64,000 bases of DNA from Petaurus breviceps papuanus (GCA_028583685.1 JAMXIF010001253.1:78496150-78560149), one strand, 5' to 3'. Numbered from the stretch's first letter, positions 46,501 through 60,049 are shown. Numbers and translations are program-made. Notes: a model not told the origin generated them from the letters alone.

Positions 46501-48404
46501 TGATGACATTTGGCAAGACAAGGTTTTCCCATTTTATGATATTAGTCCTGGTGAATGGAAGATTATATTCTTATCAGTTCTCATAGTTTACCACACCCAG
46601 TTGGCAGAAGACACAGAATGTGAATATATATATATTTGTGTATGTGTATGTATGTATCTATCCATGAAGCAAGCATGGAGTGGTTAATGGGTAGGAGACA
46701 TATATGGTGGGGGGCACATACATAGATAGCCAAGGCAAATCATGCCTCTTAGACTAGTCACCTTTGCCTTGTGGGAATTCCACCATTCTAGAAATTCCAT
46801 CAACTCTGATCAGTCTATATCATGTCAATGAATGTTATCATCTAGTAATGACAACTTCCTCTGCTGATCTAGGGTCTTTTGCTAGACCTGTTTGCAAGTC
46901 TGCTTTCCTATTGATTTTCCTTATCTGTCCATCTGCTCTGTAACCTCCTTGATCCTAATCCTTTCTTTTTCCTCTCTACTTCCCTGCCATTTCCTCTACT
47001 CTGGTCAAAAGATTAAATTCTTACAGGAAAGGCATTATTTTCCCATGTTCTCCCCTATTGTCATATAACATTATCTTGGCCTACTCTCTTCTGTGTATAG
47101 GGAAGAGACAGATGCAGTGGGGAATGCTAAGACTGTTCCCTAAGAATATGGAATATAATGTGTATGAATTTGATTGCTTCTAGAAGTCATTTAGTTTAAT
47201 TTCTACTGTTCTTTGGGACCTCTAGTCTTTACCAAAGATGGGTAGTACTCCCAAGACTACTCCCAACTAGGAGGTAAATTAGATTGAAAAGAAATACAAT
47301 GAATAAGAGGTTATGCATATAATAATGCCATCATCCAATGTGGCATTTATGATTCAGAAGCCTAAGGATAAATTTTTAATAATGTCATTTTTTACATGTG
47401 TAGGAATTCTTATTTTTTTCTGACATTTGCCATTCTTTTAGGGAATTGACTATGGTTGTAAATAACTATGATTAAGGATGACTGTCATAATAATATAATG
47501 TTTTATCATTATTGTCATTTGCCTTTACAATGTAGCTAAATGTCCTGAGCTGTTTCTGTCCTATTTACGGTGAAAACATCAGTCAGGGACTCTGTATGGT
47601 TTCTGGATGAGTGTGTTGGTAGTTTAATTTTGGCCAGGAGAAAATTTAGGCTTTAAAACTTTGACCCCTGTCTACTTTATTTCTATAATGGCTTCTAATG
47701 ATAATTTTAAAATAATTTAGTTGCTTCCCAAGTAATGGTCTAAGGATGTAGGTGCTGAAGCAACAGCATTTATTTTCCAAAACCTTGTAGGTTCTTAAAG
47801 CCCAAAACAGGGTTTATGTTTGTTTGTTTGTTTTTACTGGTAATTGGACTATTTCAGTTTGAGACAGTATGATTGTGCTAGCAAATCCTGTGAAAAGAAC
47901 TGATGTATATGGGAATAAATCATCACAGAATAACTTCTCTTACAAATAGAAAACTCCTTCATCTCAGGTAAGAGTTAAGAGAACTAAAAAGTTTTAAGTA
48001 TGGTCATAAAATTGTTTATTTATCTAAAATGCTGGCTGTTCCACAAAGTTTCCTTTATTTAAAAATAAGTTTCTATCTATATTTCCACTGATGGAAGCAA
48101 CTGGACTTCTTCATGTTCCTCAAGGTGGTTTTTGTTGTTTTTCCTGATGGTCAGTTGTTTGTGAGCTTCTTTGGGACTAAAGCAAATTGAAAATAAGGTT
48201 TAGCATTTCTAAAGTATTTGTTGAAAAGTCTTGTCAATGTTCTGTTCATGTTTGAAAATATCAAATTATTTTGATCTATATTTCAGATAAACAAATCTCA
48301 GACTTAAAATAGGATATAAAACCCACAGATTGGAAATTGGATTAGATTACAGGATCACTGCCACCATTCTACCTCATCCCATTATTTTTAAATAATTTCA
48401 TTTA
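46501..48404. other. Unique intron
   Basis: A TA/TG stretch at about 46624-46655. Otherwise nothing recognised. Confidence 0.5.
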
Positions 48405-48725
48405 TTTTACTTTTTGGTTGGTCTATTAAAAACAATCAAATTACATCATTTTTTCTACCCATACCACATCAGTACCCTTTGGAGCCTTGGGTCATCTGAT
48501 TGGAGAACTGGGGGGCAAAGAAAAAAAATATCCTCCCAGGAATTTAAATTTAAAAGAGCCCACAGCCCAGCTATTTCCTGTCATCTCAAAGCTTCCCTCT
48601 TTTTTTCTAGCTTTTTCAGATTCTTTTTTGTGTCTTGTCTTCTCCCATTAGATTGTAAGCTTTTTGAGGGCAAGGACTCTTTTCTTTCTTATTTGTAACC
48701 CTAACATATGTAGAGTGGTAATGTT
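48405..48725 (+). repeat. L2-like LINE 3' part (diverged)
   Basis: TGTCTTGTCTTCTCCCATTA then GATTGTAAGCTTTTTGAGGG and CAAGGACTC match the L2 3' region; the earlier part is weak. Confidence 0.65.
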
Positions 48726-49706
48726 TTGTTATTTGATCCTTGAGATAGTAAGTATGCAAATATATACTTACAGAAGTTGTCTCAGAAGTCTTAATAAGAA
48801 TGTATATATGTAAATATGTGTATATATATATATGCACATTTTACATTAATTCATGTCAGGAATTCTATACCTATAATTCATAAAAGATTTCAGCACAATG
48901 TGAGTTGTAAGACAAAAATATTTTATAATCAGTTATCAATTTAGTGCTTAATAGTCTTTGTAATGCATAGAAATATAGCTCTAATTCTCACAGGCTGATC
49001 TCATAAGCATGGGTTTTGATGTTTCCAGCAAAAAAGATTTCTTTTCTCCAGGGATATAAGTTTTTGGTTGAGTTAACATGAATTCATCTGAACAGAAAAT
49101 GCAGCATACCTGAAATTAGCATATGCCTTTGAACTATTATGCTTATTTCCTTAGCATAGCTTTGCTATTAGGAAATACATGTTTTATCAGAAGCATTCAC
49201 ATTGGGCATGTGAGTAGTTTGACAAAATAAGGAACTTTACAATTAGCACATAAGATATATTATTGAGATATGTAGCATCATTAGAGAGTAGTTGTTGTGG
49301 AGTTTTTTTGTGGGGGGGGGTGTTGAGGAGAAACTTTTCTTAGTTTTCCTGCTTGTTACTCCCTGAGATTCTATTTGGAACCAAGATTTAGGATTCTCTA
49401 TTTTTTCTTAGATCTCATCCCACTAAAAATTTTTCCACTTAATATCTAGGCACTTAGGCTTAACATTCACTTAGATCTCATATACTGTTAAAATTATTTT
49501 GTTTAGATTAGAAACAAAGTGTATTATCAACAATGTAGCTAACACAAGTAGAATAAAATTCAGCAGCACAATCAATCACATCGGTATGATGAAGTTTCTC
49601 CTTTCCTCACAAACCATCCCTATTCTAATGATTAAATGATTAGAATGCCATGAGTTGAAGTTCCTCAGTTCAAGTTACCATCTAAGAACAAGCCTTAATT
49701 CAGTTA
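48726..49706. other. Unique intron
   Basis: TA-rich microsatellite at about 48800-48836 and a G-run at 49312-49320. No gene seen. Confidence 0.45.
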
Positions 49707-49722
49707 AAATAAATGAGGTAGG

Positions 49723-49873
49723 GGCGGCCAGGTAGCACAGCAAGTAAGAGCACCAGCCCCAGTGTTGGGATGACCTGGGGATCGAATCTAGGCTCAGACA
49801 CTTAGCACCCACCCAGAAACACCTGGCCGTGTAACCTTGAACAAGTTACTTAACCCCAGTTGCTTAAATAAAT
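49723..49873 (+). repeat. tRNA-derived marsupial SINE, type A
   Basis: Exact 16-bp duplication aaataaatgaggtagg at 49707-49722 and 49874-49889. Head GGCGGCCAGGTAGCACAGC; tail TTGCTTAAATAAATAA. Confidence 0.95.
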
Positions 49874-50346
49874 AAATAAATGAGGTAGGAAAAAGGCTTA
49901 CAATCGCCATAGGATTATTAAAATCTTCATTGTTAATGTACCATGTAGGAAAATCATTTTCATAAATGAAGCAAGGTCTTCTCAGGGTCTGAAAGAAAGT
50001 GAACTGTATCAGATGTGCAAGCCAGGCATCCTCAGTAGAGATTAAACCTCCAAAGGCTTCATTAGGATTATATAAAAATCGAGTACTGAACATGCAACCT
50101 TGAAAGAATAAAGGACAAATTTCAAAGTCTTTGCAACTCTTAGCAGAACTAATATTCCATGTTATTTTCCTTGTCCCCTGCTTCCTCCTTATCCCTTTTT
50201 CTTTTGTTCTTCCCAGTGTTGATTTTGAAAAAGAAAACTCCTACCCTCGGGTGCATAGGAATACTTCCAATCAGATTCCAAACTAAGTCTGAATCATCAG
50301 TTTGTATGCTTCTTGCATATAATTTCTATTTTTTCTTTCTTTTTTT

Positions 50347-50425
50347 GTCTTTTTTGGAGGGGGGAAGGCAGGGCAATTGGAGTTAAGTGACTTGCCCAAG
50401 TTCACACAGCTAGTCTTTTTTTTTT
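50347..50425 (-). repeat. SINE type B, 3' fragment
   Basis: TTTTTTGGAGGGGGGAAGGC, CAATTGGAGTTAAGTGACTT and GCCCAAGTTCACACAGCTAG, then a T-run; the tRNA-like head is absent. Confidence 0.8.
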
Positions 50426-51764
50426 CTTTAAAGAGAGATATTAAAAATAAATGAAAGAATATTTATATGATATTATTGGTATTTTCAATCAACAGATATT
50501 TTTCCTTTAAGAAGTCAACATTTTTTTTCCTGAATTGAACAACATTGAATTTTCCTGAACACCTCTAATGCAACAACAAGCCTTGTGCTGGAGAAGTGGG
50601 AAGGAACAGAGCTTTTACTACCTACAGTTTCTTAATATATAGAGAATCTTGAAAAACATAGTCTGAACCATGAAAGTCAGTGAAAAAATCTAAGTAAACT
50701 GACTCATGCAGATAGATGATATTTTGTCAAAAGAGTAAAAAGAACAATAAGAATGTTTAAAATTTTATTTATTGAAAAGGACAACAAAAACAGTCAGAAA
50801 AGAATCCAACAATTCTGTATGAAACATGAATGTTAGTTCACATGATGGTACTGATTCTCATTCAGATAATAAACTTGATTTTTCCTAGTTTCCTATTTTT
50901 CCATGAAATCTAGTAAATAGATGCCACAAACACTGTGTGCAAAAGTACTCCAAAATAACTCCTAAATTTATCTATACTTTTTACTCTTGAAAAGTTAGAG
51001 GTGATTATTCCAGCTCCTAGTGATAATCCACTCATTATTAACAGAGATTCTCAAGATAATTGGATTTAAATTAGGAAAGGGCACTAGACATCCACACCCC
51101 CCGCCCCAGCTCATTTTATAGAGAGAAAACTGAATTCCAAAGGCATGAAATGTTTGTTAGTCCAAAATCAATCACAAACAGCAATCAATCCCACATCCTG
51201 TCCCTCAAAATCTAAGGGTTCTTTCTACTATATGACAATGTTTCAGAGATGATCAGTTTATTCTAATAAGAAATCTGACCAATATCGGTGCTGAGCTTTT
51301 GTTTCATATTTGTACAGAATGGTATATGATAAGGCCTATATTGTTGTAAGTCTTATACCAAAGATATCTAAGATAATCACTACCATAGAGTAGCTCATAT
51401 TTTAAGCTGTCTGTTACAATATTTAGCAAATTTCCATTCCTCCAACATTATTTTTTTTAAAACCACAAAAACCTCTATACTATTCTGATTACCATTTAAT
51501 GAATAATTATTAGAAAGGAATGACTGACTTTTGTCACAAACTTCCTGCAGTCCACAATCTTGTCCAGAAACTTCCTTAGCTAAACAAACATTATTTCTAA
51601 CAATATGCCATTCATCATATAACAATGTGTTGCAGTCATTGAACTTGGGATTGGCCTATTCCACCCACTGGCTTTTCTCTATGGAATAACACAATACAAT
51701 TAGAATAATATGAGCATAAGCATATCAAAGGAAAGAAAATGAAAATAACCATTTTTAGCACTTT
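50426..51764. other. Unique intron
   Basis: No named repeat or convincing frame. Confidence 0.5.
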
Positions 51765-51990
51765 GGAAGGAAGCAAGCCTTTATTAAGCACCAAACATTT
51801 GCCAGATATGATGCTAACTTTTTGCAAATATTATTGCATCGGATCCTCACAATATCCTGGGAAGTAGGTACCATTATTATCTATATTTTATAGTTGAGAA
51901 GACTGAGGGAAATCCAGATTAAATGATTTCCCAGGGTTGCATAGTCCAAGAATGCATTTGAATTCTGGTGTTTCTGCCTCTAGGCCTTGA
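51765..51990 (-). repeat. MIR-type SINE
   Basis: Reverse order: AGCCTTTATTAAGCACC, GGATCCTCACAATATCCTGG, GAAGTAGGTACCATTATTAT and CAGGGTTGCATAGTCC. Confidence 0.8.
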
Positions 51991-52226
51991 ATAGAATAGA
52001 ATCTTTTTGTTGTTGTTTCCTATATTCCTTCTTAAAAGTAAGAGTCTCCTGCAAAAACTAAAAGATATTCTGTTTTGATTTTCTTTGAAATGCATTTTAA
52101 CTAAAGTGGTAGATGAAATAATGAGTAAAATATTCACATTAGTCTTTATCTTTAGCTAGAATGCTTGATAAAGTGTGTTTTTAATATGATGTGTTACTAG
52201 TAAATGGAATTAAGATATTCTGTAAG

Positions 52227-52380
52227 GGGTGGCCAGATGGCGCAGTAAGAGCGCCAGCCCCAGAATCGGGAGACCTGGGATCAGTTCCGGCCTCAGATAC
52301 TTGGCACCCACACAAAAAAATAATTTGCCATGTAACCTTGAGTAAGTTACTTAACCCTGATTACTTAAAAAAAAAAAAGA
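52227..52380 (+). repeat. tRNA-derived marsupial SINE, type A
   Basis: Head GGGTGGCCAGATGGCGCAGT, body GCCATGTAACCTTGAGTAAG, poly(A) end. Duplication tctgtaag at 52219-52226 and 52384-52391. Confidence 0.92.
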
Positions 52381-52989
52381 AAATCTGTAAGTATCTGGGA
52401 GCAATGATAAATTGTATCAGATTGTAAAATTATTTCAGTTTGTTTGAATAAGTTTAACTACATGAAATTACACTGATAATATTCCTACTACTGTTTTTGA
52501 AAAATTGCTGTTATCAAATAACCTCTCCTTTGTGGTAGTTTAAAAAAAATGACTGCTCTGATTTATAACCTTTATGGGCATTTTCTTGGTATGGTGCTAT
52601 GAGTTTTATTTGAAATAGAAATAATCATATAATTTGATAACTGAATTATAACCCTTAGCACATGAGAATGTTACGAAGCAAGTCATTCATTTTCCTCATT
52701 TTGCTGAAGCTTTTACAGAGTGTGAACCAGTTCTTCTCTAGGAGACACTTCCAGCATTGAAAAGCACATCATAGCTGCATGAACTGACCCTGCAGACCTC
52801 AAACCTGAATGGCCTTTCTTAATTACTAAATCTACTTTCAAGCAGTAATTTATGTAAATTGGACTTATTGTTTGGAGATAACATGTTATCATTGGGTAAA
52901 TCTCCCCTCTGAAGAATGTTGTGACATTAATTCTTTTATTAGTGTGTGAGAAGTTATTTCTCACTGCACATGAAAAATTCATAGTGCAG

Positions 52990-54110
52990 ACAGGTAGAGA
53001 AGATCATAGAATATCATAATTGAAAGGGACCTCAGAGACCAGCTGGTTGAATCTGCATATGGCCATGAATACTTTTTACAATATCACCCCAAACAAGTCT
53101 TTCAGCCTTCACTTGAAGACCTCTAATGGAAAGAGATTTACTACCATCTGAAGCAACCCATTCAACCTCAGGATAGCTCTTAGTGTTAGGATATTCCTCA
53201 TATGAAGACTAAATCTTCCTCTGTGACTTTTCCCCATAGCTTGCAATTCTGCCCTCCAGGGCCAATCACAGGGAATCTAATGCCTCTCATGAAGAATAAT
53301 CCTTTATTTACTGTGGGTACTATCATGACCCTCTAGAATTCTCTTTTCCAAACCAAATACCCTCATTTCATGTAGGATGAAATCAGTTAATATGTTTTAT
53401 AGAATTATCTCAATGTCCTTCACAGTCCTGTTCACTCTCCTTTGTACTTTCCATCTTATCAATAACCTTCCTAAAACATAGTGGCTAGAATTCCATCTGG
53501 TCAAGCCAGCCTAAAAATGACCTTGGCTTTATTAGATTCCATGATTCTACTGTTAGCTCACTAAGTAAATGTTTTTTTAGAGGAACTGCTATGTACTCAT
53601 ACTCCTCCCCCCCCCCCATATACATGTGAAGCCTATTTATGTGTGTATGTGTGTTTAATTTAGCATAAGTTTTGGACTTTGTATGACCCTGTTAAATTTT
53701 CCTTCTTAGGTCTTGCCCAATGTTCTAACATGTCAGAATCTTTTTGGATACCAATTATGTCATCCAATGTATTAACTAACTCTCCTTTTCAGCTTTAAGT
53801 TATGTGCTAAATTATAAAAAATCCCTTAATCAAACTTACTGATAAAATATTAAATTGCAAAGGTCAAGGGCAGATGCCTGGGTCATCCTACTAACCACTT
53901 TCCTTCAAACTGACATTCATAGTGACTCTTCAGATCTGGTTATTTAACCAGCTCTCTAAATCTTTTCAATTATAGTGTTTTCTAATTCACATTTCTCTGT
54001 TTTGTCAGTGATGACTCCAAATTTCAGTTTTGTAATATGATGAAGTACTTCCCAAGCCTATCAAAACTGCATTAATTTTAATTCACATCATATTCATACC
54101 ACATCAATAA
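52990..54110 (-). repeat. CR1/L3-type LINE remnant
   Basis: Starts ATCATAGAATATCATAATTG then AAAGGGACCTCAGAGACCAG, the usual reverse-strand 3' end of CR1-like LINEs. Then TCACTTGAAGACCTCTAATG, TGCCCTCCAGGGCCAATCAC and TTCCTAAAACATAGTGGCTA follow in L3 order. After about 53580 it is weak and contains a 12-C run. Confidence 0.65.
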
Positions 54111-54312
54111 GAACTATACTGTAAATTCTCTTGTGGGTAAGTGAAGAGGATAAAATACAGACAGTGATGTCACAAAACCATTCACTGTGTCCTACGTTCA
54201 GAACAGTTGTTTATCGCTGAGGTAATTAAAACTGAAGTTTCCTAAGAAATCATAGGTAAATCCAAAGTTAGGGAGCTACATACCCTAGGTGAGTCAGCAG
54301 GTATTCAGAGAA

Positions 54313-54352
54313 CTTTTGTTGTTGTTCAGTCATTTAGTTGTGTCCAGCTCTT
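54313..54352 (-). repeat. MAR1-like SINE 3' end fragment
   Basis: AACTTTTGTTGTTGTTCAGT then CATTTAGTTGTGTCCAGCTC, the complement of the MAR1 3' end. Confidence 0.65.
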
Positions 54353-55854
54353 CAATAATAATGCCCAGGAGATAAAAAATGACTTCTGAAGCTATTCTAC
54401 AATCCAGAAAATGGAGGCTATGTGCAATTTTTTTTTTTTTGGCCCCTTTCACAAGTATATACCTTAGGTAGAAAAGTAGAATTAAAGGGCAACAGAATAT
54501 CATAGTGTCTAGAGTGCATTGTATTTTGGAGGGAAGGGATAGCTAAGGGAATTAGAAAGGGATGGTGGGATGCAAAAGAAAAAGAGTGAATGGAAAAAAT
54601 AAGTCCTTACTATATGCCAGGTACACAACTAATCAAAAAAATGAAATTTTGAATTGTGGAAAAATCAACCTGACTTGCATCAGAACAGTGCACACCAAGG
54701 TACTTTTTGCAAAAAATGCAAATGATTTAGTCATAATATAGTGGGAGTTACCAGGGTGAATGATTTACTTTTCCATTGTGATTGGAAAATAATTGAAGCA
54801 TTCTTTTTAAATGTTTTTTTTTTCTTAAAGCTCCAGCTTAAGCAAATACTTTTACAATGGTCCAATGTAGCATTAAGTTGCACTAGGAAGATTAACCATC
54901 CTTCCATCTCCTACAATGTTTTTGATTCTTTTTGGAGGATTTCATTTTCATCATTTTTAATTACATTAAGTTTAACAGAGCCTTCATTTCACAAAACAGC
55001 CACAAAAGAAAGACTCTTGGCTGAACAAATAGGCATTATGAATATGATTCTTAGAATTAAAATTTAGGTATTGATACCTTTAATTGTGAACTGTTTTCCT
55101 TTTGTTCATCTAAAATATAACATTTATGAAATTGGCATTCACTGAAAAGATTGAAAGGGAAAATTTGCATATGTCAAAAATTAGAAAAAGACACATTCAA
55201 ATAGCAACAACAACAAAAAGATTCTACATCCTTGTCCTTTTCTCCTAAGGTACTAAGAATATTTACTCTCTAAATAATGTAATTTTTAACCCACCCCTTC
55301 TCATTCTCATTCACTGAAAATATTCATCACTGAGGTATTTTACAAAGTAGATATTGGTTCTACCTTGACCTTTTACCCATAGTCATTGAAGTATTCATAG
55401 AAATTTTCCTAGACTCTTGTCACAGTATCCAGGCCAATTTTCATGTTTAAAAAAATCACATTTTCTCCTTATCTCAATTTAGTAGACATATTTCTCTTTT
55501 CCACCTACTCTCAGAGTCATTTGGCTATTTGTGGGCTTACTGCTCTTACTTCCACCAATAAAACACATAAATCAGATTATATCTTAACAGATAAAAATAA
55601 TTTTCAGCAGACACCACTCCCTAGTAGTTGGCTAGTTTCATTTAACATTACAAAACAATATCCCTCCTGTTGGTATTGCTGCTTTTGACAAGAAGTATGG
55701 AATAATAGAGAGCATTGAACTTGAAGTCAGCTGAAGTAGGTTCAAATCATAGCTCATATGACCTTTGAGGGGAAATATGGAGATTTAGGGAAGAAGTACC
55801 AAAAAAGACTGAATTGGATTTTACAGAATGCATCCTGTGCAGGCTTTTGACATA
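54353..55854. other. Unique intron
   Basis: A 108-codon + strand frame at 54741-55067 shows no recognisable domain or splice context. Confidence 0.5.
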
Positions 55855-56085
55855 GGAGTAGAAGTAACCTCAAAAGCTATGTAGTACAAATCCTTCATTT
55901 TAAAGATGAGAAAAATTGAGGCCTAAGGAGGTTAAATGTTTTACACAAGGTCACAGGGGATTCTAGAATAACAGAACTTTAAAGGAGCACAGAGATCAGC
56001 TTATCTAACCCCCTAATTTTAGAACTGGTATCACTAAAAATTACATAGCTATTTAATAGCAGAGCACTGCACTATCTGTTTGCTG
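55855..56085 (-). repeat. Two worn MIR/L3-like pieces
   Basis: CCTTCATTTTAAAGATGAGA then AATTGAGGCCTAAGGAGGTT and TTACACAAGGTCACAGGGGA; a second CAGAGATCAGCTTATCTAAC piece follows. Confidence 0.45.
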
Positions 56086-56361
56086 CCTGCTCTATTATAT
56101 CGCACTGCTCTTAATGGAGCTTTTACTGCTTATTGTTTTTGGTAGGGCTTTCCTGTGGGTGTTGTCAACCAGTAAATCAGGAGCACAATAATGTCTAAAT
56201 TCAGGGAAATGACCAGTAATCAATTGAAATATCTGTCATTTTTTTTCCCACCCTGTCAATATATTGTTATACAAAATACATCTATTTCCCTCAACCACTT
56301 AACTTCTGAACTTCCACGTTGTACAAATATATGCAAACATACATGCATAATTTAAACATTT

Positions 56362-56475
56362 TGTGGTAAATATATATATATATATATATAAAACATACAT
56401 ATATATAGTGTGTGTGCATATATATATACACCAACAAATATATGCATGTATGAGCATATATACAGATATATGTCT
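56362..56475. repeat. TA-rich microsatellite
   Basis: (TA)n with TG/CA interruptions. Confidence 0.85.
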
Positions 56476-56544
56476 AATAAAATGATATCATTTCTTTCCC
56501 CAACCCATATTGATTATTTAATACTTAGAGTAATAATATCAAAG

Positions 56545-56695
56545 CTCACTGTTCAAGTAGTCAAAAGTCCTGATTTATGTTAGTTTTGTGAACCTGAGGA
56601 AGTCTCCTAACTTCACTGAATCTGTTTCTTTGTCTATAAAATGAGCAGTTCAGACTACATAATCTTCCAAATTCCTACATACCTTTAGTCTACAA
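56545..56695 (+). repeat. MIR SINE fragment
   Basis: AGTTTTGTGAACCTGAGGAA, then CTGTTTCTTTGTCTATAAAA and TGAGCAGTTCAGACTAC. Confidence 0.62.
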
Positions 56696-56997
56696 CCTTT
56701 AAAGACACAGACCTTTTTTTATTTATCTTATTTCTTTTTTTAATGTTTTTTATTTTTCAAATGCTTTATTAACTTCTGATTTATATCATTCATTTCCTCC
56801 AGATTTTGAGTTACACATTTTCTCCCCGTTTCTCCCTACCCACTGCCCCAAAATAGCAGTCCCACAGGATATCCACTCCTCCAATCTGCTCTCTCCCATA
56901 TTTTCTCCCATATCCCTTTCTATTTTCCAGTAGATCTCTATGCCCCGGTGCCTGTATATCTTATTTCCCAATTACATGTAAAATAGTACTGATAATA

Positions 56998-56999
<2 letters not shown>

Positions 57000-57048
<49 letters not shown>

Positions 57049-57050
57049 AG
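57000..57050. repeat. (TA)n microsatellite in HAL1-like element 3
   Basis: More than 20 near-uninterrupted TA units. Confidence 0.95.
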
Positions 57051-57831
57051 TATGTATTTAAATATTTGATTTCAAAACTTTGAATTCCAGATTCATTCCC
57101 TTCCTCCCTTGTCACGCACCCTTACTGGGAAAATAAGCAGTTCAGTATAGGTTGTACATGTGTGGCTAATGCAAAACAATAACATAGTAGATGTATTGTA
57201 AAAGACTGATGATATTTCCCTCCCTCCTATCCCACCTCCCACTTGTTCTATTCTTTACTTTAATCCCATCCCTTTACAAAAGTGGGTGACTCCAACTTCC
57301 CTCCCCCCAGCTTGCCCTCCCTTCCATCATCCCCCCTCTTATCCCCATTCCCGCTACTCTCCTGGAGGGTGAGATACCATATTTAGTGTGTATTTCATTC
57401 CCTCTTCAAGCCAAATTCAATGGGAATAAGGTTGACCCATTCCCTTTTGCCTTCCTATTCTTCCCCTCCATTGTAACCATTTTCCCTTGCCTCTTCTGGA
57501 TGAGATAGTTTACCCCATTTTGTCTCTCCCAATCTCCTCTCATTATATTCCTCTCTCACCTCTTAATTTCACCTTTTAAGTATTATCCCTTCCTGTTAAA
57601 TTGGTCCTGTGCCCTCTATGTATACCTGTAAATATACATATATATATACACATTCACATATGTATTCATATACCCTCATATATAGACATATATATATATA
57701 TTTATTTATTTCTATTCCTTTCAACTACTGAGAAAAGTTTCATAAGTTACAATTATTGTTTTTTCCATGTAGGAATGTTAATAGTTCAACTTTGATAAGT
57801 TCCTTATGATTTCTTTTCCCTGTTTACCTTC

Positions 57832-58900
57832 TCATGCTTCTCTTGCTTCTTGTATCTGAATGTCAAATTTTCTATTCAACTCTGGTTTTTTTCATCAAGA
57901 ATGCTTGAAAGTCATCTATTCCACTGAATGACCATATTTTCCCCTGAAACAGGATACTCAGTTTGGCTAGGTAGGTGACTCTTGGCTTTAATCCCAGCTC
58001 CTCTGACCTCTGGAATATCATATTCCAAGCCCTTTGAGCCCTCAGTGTAGAAGCTTCCAGATCCTGGGTTATCCTGATTGTGTTTCCACAATATTCAAAT
58101 TGTTTCTTCCTGGCTGCTTGTAATATTCTCTCCTTGATCTGGGAATTTTGGAACCTGGCTATAATATTCTCAGGAGTTATCTTTTTGGGATCTTTTTCAG
58201 GAGGTGATCAGTGGATTCTTTCAACCTCTATTTTGCCCTCTGGTACTAAAACATCAGGGCAGTTTTCTTTGAGAACTTCCTGGAGGATGATTTCTAGTTT
58301 CTTATTTTGATCATGGCTTTCAGGTGTTCCAATAATTTTTAAGTTATCTCTCCTGAATCTATATTCCAGGTCAGTGGTTTTTCCCATGAGATATTTCACG
58401 TTGTCTTCTATTCTTTCATTTGTTTGGATGTGTTTAACAGCATCTTGATTTCTCATAAAGTCATTAGCTTCCATTTGATTTGCTCCAATTTAATTCTGAA
58501 GTAATGATTCTCCTCATTGACCTTTTGAGATTCTTTTTCCATCTGGCAAATTCTGTGTTTTAAGGCATTCTTCTCCTCATTGCCTTTTTGAGCCTCTTTT
58601 GCCATTTGAGTTAGTCTATTTTTTAAGATGTGATTTTCCTCAGTCAGGCTGTTGACTCTCAGTTTGTAATTTTCTTGCATTGTTCTCATTTCTTTTCCCA
58701 GTTTTTCCTCCATTTCTCTTATCTGCTTCTTAAGGTCCTCTATGGCCTGTAACCAGCTTGTATTTTTCTTTGAAGCTTTTGGTGCAGGAGTTCTGACTTC
58801 ACTGTCTTCCTCCTATTCCATGCTTTGCTCCTTTTTGTCCCCAAAATAGGAGTCTTAATGTTGAAATCTTCTGTCTGCTTTGTTTCCTTTGCCTGGTCAT
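57832..58900 (-). pseudogene. L1 ORF1 of HAL1-like element 3 (few breaks)
   Basis: Start MTRQRKQ is the minus-strand ATG at 58898-58900. Two overlapping open stretches cover most of the body. 58453-58713 is the coiled coil (MEEKLGKEMRTMQEN, then NRLTQMAKEAQKGNEEKNAL). 58208-58474 carries the RNA-recognition motif (DNLKIIGTPESHDQNKKLEI, then ILQEVLKENCPDVLV). The C-terminal domain follows (IKERILQAARKKQFEYCGNT, then RAWNMIFQRSEE). I see breaks near the N-terminus, between the two stretches, before the C-terminal domain and near the end. Span is about 356 codons, normal for mammalian ORF1p. Confidence 0.82.
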
Positions 58901-59789
58901 GTCACCCCTCAGTCACTTGACCCCTGGGATTTTTGCCACAGTTAGACGCTGCCACTAGACATGGGATCTTTCATCCCAAACCCTGGGGTTTTCTCAGCTG
59001 CAGGAGGTATTAGATGGGTGCCCTCTCTGAGGTCTCCACATGCTCTAGCCAACTGGACACACTCCCCAGGACCTCTGCCCTAGACTGCAATCCAGATCCA
59101 AGCAGGTTAAAGCAAGAGCAATTACCCCTCAGACTGGTGCTTGGTCCCCCTACACTCTGCAGGCCAGGAGCTAAACCTGCCACATGGCACTGGCTGGCTG
59201 TGCAGGTGTCTCAGTTGCTTCTCGCCCTGGGGGTAAAAGCCCATGCACTCCCACTTACTGGGTCCCAAAATCCAGACTGCACTGACCTCTCACTTTGTCG
59301 CTTGGCATCTATGTGTTGATAAATCTGTAAATGTCCATAGCTGCTGCTGATCTTGAGTCCCTCAGGCTGGAGGCTGGTCAGGCCTGCCCTGGGGCTAAAG
59401 CCTAGGTGTGGGGCTGGGCTCAGCTCCCAGAGCACTGTGCTGGCAGATTCCTGCAGGACTGCCAAGCTGTCCTCAGGGGGAGGTTAGCTTCTATGTGTCA
59501 TTTTGTGGGTTCTGCAGCTCCAAAGTTTGTTTAGAGTCCCCTTTTTTACATGGATTGGGGAAGATGGAAGCTGGAGCAGTGGAGAGGTCCTGCTTCTACT
59601 CCACCATCTTGACTCCACCTCCACACAGACATTTCTTAAAGGTTAAATAGTTTAGCCTTTTGGTTTTGTCTGCACCTGTGAGTTCACTGATATAAGCAAT
59701 TCTTGGTAATTAAAGTTTCTGTCCTAATGCAGATCAGCAAGGATCTCCTTTTTATAGTATTATGGAACTACCTTGGGCACTTGCAGTTT

Positions 59790-59890
59790 AAGTTCCTTGT
59801 CCAGGGTCATTTAGACAGAGGGGAGACTTGAGCTGGGACCTCCTGAGTTTGAGTGTGTTCTCTTAATATTATGCTATGCTGCCCCCTTCT
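59790..59890 (-). repeat. Worn MIR/SINE piece
   Basis: GTTCCTTGTCCAGGGTCATT, GAGCTGGGACCTCCTGAGTT and CTATGCTGCCCCC follow the reverse order of a tRNA-headed SINE. Confidence 0.5.
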
Positions 59891-60049
59891 TATAGAGCTG
59901 CCCATGGTCAAAGATAACTAGTTACCAGGACATTATTGTACATTCAATACAATGCAGCCTTAAAGCACTACAGTTTGAAAAATGAAAACTCATCTTTGAA
60001 TATTACAGATCACTGCTTTGCCTGAGGAATAGGGGGAAAATAATCTTTT

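Larger units (their letters stand above)
56713..59622 (-). mobile_element. HAL1-like element 3 (ORF1-only L1 derivative), full length
   Basis: An exact 8-bp duplication acacagac flanks it (56705-56712 and 59623-59630). On the minus strand the 5' end reads GGAGGTGGAGTCAAGATGGT; then a 5' UTR of about 720 bp, ORF1, a purine-rich 3' region and an A-rich tail. ORF2 is absent. It is the least interrupted of the three full-length copies (2.9 kb). Confidence 0.9.

Noticed and set aside
54741-55067. 108-codon + strand frame in unique DNA
   Set aside because: No domain, no splice-site context, unlike any GALNT13 exon.
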